DNA from: Terrisporobacter othiniensis
Lineage (GTDB): Bacteria; Bacillota; Clostridia; Peptostreptococcales; Peptostreptococcaceae
NCBI RefSeq assembly: GCF_000808015.1
Contig: NZ_JWHR01000093.1
Coordinates: forward strand, 1-55,536
Direction of reading: 5' to 3'
Length of the DNA stretch: 55,536 nucleotides
Shown: in pieces, positions 53,323 to 55,536 of the stretch
Numbering within the stretch: position 1 is the stretch's first letter
How the letters are laid out: every line of letters starts with the position of its first letter
Made by a program: the position numbers and the translations under genes
Notes under the pieces: generated by a model
Database searches by the model: none
The model's input: only the letters and a program-made list of their open reading frames with translations
What the model was told of the DNA's origin: nothing

Positions 53323-54156
53323 ATGAATAAAATGACAAGACAAGAAATAATAAATAAATTTAAAGAAGATGTTAAGCAAGGTAAAATACTTGTAGGAGTT
53401 GGTGCTGGAACAGGTATTACAGCTAAGAGTAGTGAAGCTGGGGGCGCAGATATGTTAATAATCTATAACTCAGGTAGATATAGAATGGCAGGGCGCGGCT
53501 CACTGGCGGGATTATTATCCTATGGAGATGCAAACCAAATTGTAGTAGAGATGGGTGCAGAAGTACTACCAGTTGTAAAAGATACGCCTGTTTTAGCTGG
53601 TGTATGTGGCACAGATCCATTTAGAGTAATGGACGTATTTCTAAAACAACTTAAAGAGCAAGGATTTAGTGGAGTTCAAAACTTCCCAACAGTAGGATTA
53701 ATTGATGGCGTATTCAGACAAAACTTAGAAGAGACGGGAATGGGATACGACTTAGAAGTTGAAATGATAAGAAAAGCTCATGAGTTAGATATGCTAACAA
53801 CTCCTTATGTATTTGATCCAAATCAAGCAAAAGCAATGGCAAAAGCAGGGGCAGACATATTAGTAGCACATATGGGATTAACAACAAAAGGTACAATAGG
53901 AGCAAAAACTGCTCTTACATTAGATGATTGTGTTGAAAAAATAAAAGCTATAATGAAAGCAGGAAAAGAAGTAAATCCAGATATAATGGTTATTTGCCAT
54001 GGTGGACCAATTGCAGAGCCACAAGATGCTGCTTACATAATAGAAAACATTGAAGGAATTGATGGCTTCTTCGGTGCTTCAAGTATAGAAAGATTTGCAG
54101 CAGAAAAAGGAATTAAAGAACAAACTGCTTCATTTAAATCTATAAGTAAAAAATAA
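53323..54156 (+). CDS. PEP-hydrolase-like TIM-barrel protein (Tm-1 C-terminal type)
   Basis: 277 residues, PF09370-type barrel: [20 protein letters not shown] near 27-46, [64 protein letters not shown] and the closing [13 protein letters not shown]. Relatives are annotated as phosphoenolpyruvate hydrolase-like or isocitrate-lyase/mutase-like, but the true substrate is unproven. It pairs with the UPF0261 protein upstream and parallels the barrel of the AraC fusion. Start ATG follows AGGGGGA nine bases upstream. A terminator closes the operon. Confidence 0.9.
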   Translation: MNKMTRQEIINKFKEDVKQGKILVGVGAGTGITAKSSEAGGADMLIIYNSGRYRMAGRGSLAGLLSYGDANQIVVEMGAEVLPVVKDTPVLAGVCGTDPFRVMDVFLKQLKEQGFSGVQNFPTVGLIDGVFRQNLEETGMGYDLEVEMIRKAHELDMLTTPYVFDPNQAKAMAKAGADILVAHMGLTTKGTIGAKTALTLDDCVEKIKAIMKAGKEVNPDIMVICHGGPIAEPQDAAYIIENIEGIDGFFGASSIERFAAEKGIKEQTASFKSISKK

Positions 54157-54187
54157 TAAGTAATACAGAAACTAAAAATAGCAAAAT

Positions 54188-54236
54188 AAATAACTCTACC
54201 TCAGTATATTTAAAATATTAAGGTAGAGTTATTTTA
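54188..54236 (+). terminator. Terminator of the Tm-1-like operon
   Basis: AAATAACTCTACCT (54188-54201) pairs perfectly with AGGTAGAGTTATTT (54221-54234). Confidence 0.85.
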
Positions 54237-54444
54237 ATGCATAAATATTTTATCGTCTTATTTATAAATTTTAAGTTTGAATATATTGACATATAGAGTA
54301 TAATTTGTTATTTTAATGTAGAGATTATTGTATAGTTATATTTAACCTAATGTTTAGAAAAACAAAACAAATACATAAAAATACTAAATGTTTAGTATAA
54401 GTAAACTAGTACATGCAAATAAAAATAAACTTGGAGGAAAAATA

Positions 54445-55365
54445 ATGAAGAAAATTTTATTAGGAACTTTATTATTGACATTTTTACTAACTTTGACTGG
54501 ATGTAGTACTCCTAAAGAAGAAGTTGAAAGCATTAATAAAGTATTTGTTTATGGAAGCTTAAGAAGCGATATGTTTAACTATGATGTATATTTAAACGGA
54601 AAAGTTGAAGAAAATAAAAAGGCTACAATTAAAGGCGATTTATTCCATTTAGATAATAAAGGATATCCAGCAGTAGTTCCAGGAGATGGAGAAGTAATAG
54701 GAGAGTTAATGACATTTAAAGATTTCGAATCTACATTAAAAGATTTAGATGAATTAGAAGCTTATGTAGAAGGTGAAGAAAAAGAAAATGAATATAATAG
54801 AAAAGTTGTAGATGTTAAGTTGGAAGATGGTAGTGTAGAAAAAGCATATTACTATGAGTACAACCCATCAGCAGATTATAACAAAGATGATAAATTAATA
54901 GAAGTAAAAAATGGTGACTGGAACTCATATATGGAAAATATGAAAGTTGAAAGAGTATTTGTATATGGAAGCTTAAGAAGTGATATGTTCAACTATAAAA
55001 CTTATCTAGATGGTAAAGTTAAAGAAAATGTAAAAGGAACAATAAGCGGAGATTTATTCCATATAGAAAATAAAGGATACCCAGCAGTAGTTCCAGGAGA
55101 GGGAGAAGTTGTTGGAGAATTAATGTCATTTAATGATTTTGAATCTGTATTAAAAGAACTTGATGAGTTAGAAGCTTATGAAAAAGGTAAGGAAAGTGAA
55201 AATGAATATAACAGAAAAGTTGTAAATGTAAAGATTGCAGAAGGAACTGTTATAAAAGCATATTACTATGAATACAATGAATCAGCAGATTATAATAAAG
55301 ATGATAAATTAGTTCCAGTTAAAAATGGAGACTGGAAGCAATATATGGAAAAAAATAAAAAATAA
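54445..55365 (+). CDS. Lipoprotein with two tandem gamma-glutamylcyclotransferase-fold (YtfP/AIG2-like) domains
   Basis: 306 residues from ATG 54445, after GGAGG; an upstream in-frame ATG lacks a site. The lipobox is LTGC with Cys 20. Two repeats of exactly 138 residues follow (about 33-168 and 171-306), each with the glycine loop VFVYGSLR, the GYPAVVPG turn, GELM and the ENEYNRKVV segment whose Glu (E116 and E254) matches the catalytic Glu of GGCT-type enzymes. Single-domain YtfP proteins are about 115 residues and cytosolic, so a duplicated, membrane-anchored extracellular form is unusual. Substrate unknown; a glutamyl or aminoacyl isopeptide in the envelope is a guess. Confidence 0.85.
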   Translation: MKKILLGTLLLTFLLTLTGCSTPKEEVESINKVFVYGSLRSDMFNYDVYLNGKVEENKKATIKGDLFHLDNKGYPAVVPGDGEVIGELMTFKDFESTLKDLDELEAYVEGEEKENEYNRKVVDVKLEDGSVEKAYYYEYNPSADYNKDDKLIEVKNGDWNSYMENMKVERVFVYGSLRSDMFNYKTYLDGKVKENVKGTISGDLFHIENKGYPAVVPGEGEVVGELMSFNDFESVLKELDELEAYEKGKESENEYNRKVVNVKIAEGTVIKAYYYEYNESADYNKDDKLVPVKNGDWKQYMEKNKK

Positions 55366-55371
55366 AAAATA

Positions 55372-55425
55372 AAAAATAAGGAGCTGTTACAAAAGTGATA
55401 TTTGTAACAGTTCCTTATTTTTATT
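55372..55425 (+). terminator. Strong terminator after the lipoprotein gene
   Basis: Arms of 22 bases at 55372-55393 and 55401-55422 pair with a single G-U, enclosing a 7-base loop; core AAGGAGCTGTTACAAA. The final 110 bases of the window hold only AT-rich sequence. Confidence 0.88.
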
Positions 55426-55536
55426 AAGTAATAATTATTTTTATAAATTTGATAACTGATATATTTATTTTAATTTATTCATTTTTTGTATTATTAATAA
55501 AATTTAAAATAAAAAAAGTCGAAAATATTTATTTTA

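Overview
The window is AT-rich, with short intergenic gaps, strong AGGAGG-type ribosome-binding sites and many TTG/GTG starts. The gene content is that of an obligately anaerobic Firmicute: pyruvate formate-lyase, FeoAB, peptide transporters, a DAP-type MurE and a reductive pyrimidine pathway. Positions 1635-6727 match in order and domain content the hexS-hexD-hexF plus hexR-hexK aminoglycolipid locus described in Clostridioides difficile, so a member of the Peptostreptococcaceae or a close clostridial relative is the best guess. No rRNA, tRNA, CRISPR array, intact insertion sequence or prophage was seen.

Layout. 1-1500: a LysR gene cut by the window edge, divergent from a YeiH-family exporter. 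1.6-6.7 kb: the hex-like glycolipid synthase, deacetylase, flippase and two-component system, with paired direct repeats at the promoter. 6.8-9.9 kb: feoB-feoA divergent from a DtxR-type regulator, with an iron-box-like site between them. 9.9-13.7 kb: murE, a LysR regulator and a DUF2232 membrane protein. 13.9-19.1 kb: a five-gene peptide/nickel-class ABC importer. 19.4-21.6 kb: pflB. 21.6-24.1 kb: a gene graveyard (fragments of a GcvT-like protein, a 2-hydroxyacid dehydrogenase and an HNH-nuclease-like protein) around an intact ZIP metal transporter. 24.2-25.8 kb: a metallo-beta-lactamase-fold protein lacking metal ligands, and a secreted fibronectin-III protein. 26-30.8 kb: a four-carbon sugar-acid operon (DeoR regulator, DUF1537 kinase, PdxA2, GntP permease). 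31-33.7 kb: more truncated genes, including two 5' fragments joined tail to tail, around an MFS transporter and an HMA metal-binding protein. 34.1-39.8 kb: oppBCDF-oppA, followed by a group II intron 5' fragment directly behind a terminator.

40.5-50.3 kb is a divergent reductive pyrimidine catabolism locus. PreT/PreA would reduce uracil or thymine, dihydropyrimidinase would open the ring, and an M20 amidohydrolase would release beta-alanine or beta-aminoisobutyrate. With these are a LacI regulator, a second PreA-like protein carrying Ser where PreA has its catalytic Cys, a BrnQ-type carrier and a DUF1097 membrane protein. Two near-identical 18-bp palindromes lie in front of the two catabolic arms.

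50.8-54.2 kb is the least understood part. It encodes an AraC regulator fused to a PEP-hydrolase-like TIM barrel, a UPF0261 (Tm-1 N-terminal type) protein and a free-standing copy of the same TIM barrel. Together the last two look like a split bacterial version of the plant Tm-1 architecture with its own dedicated sensor. The window ends with a lipoprotein made of two tandem gamma-glutamylcyclotransferase-fold domains.
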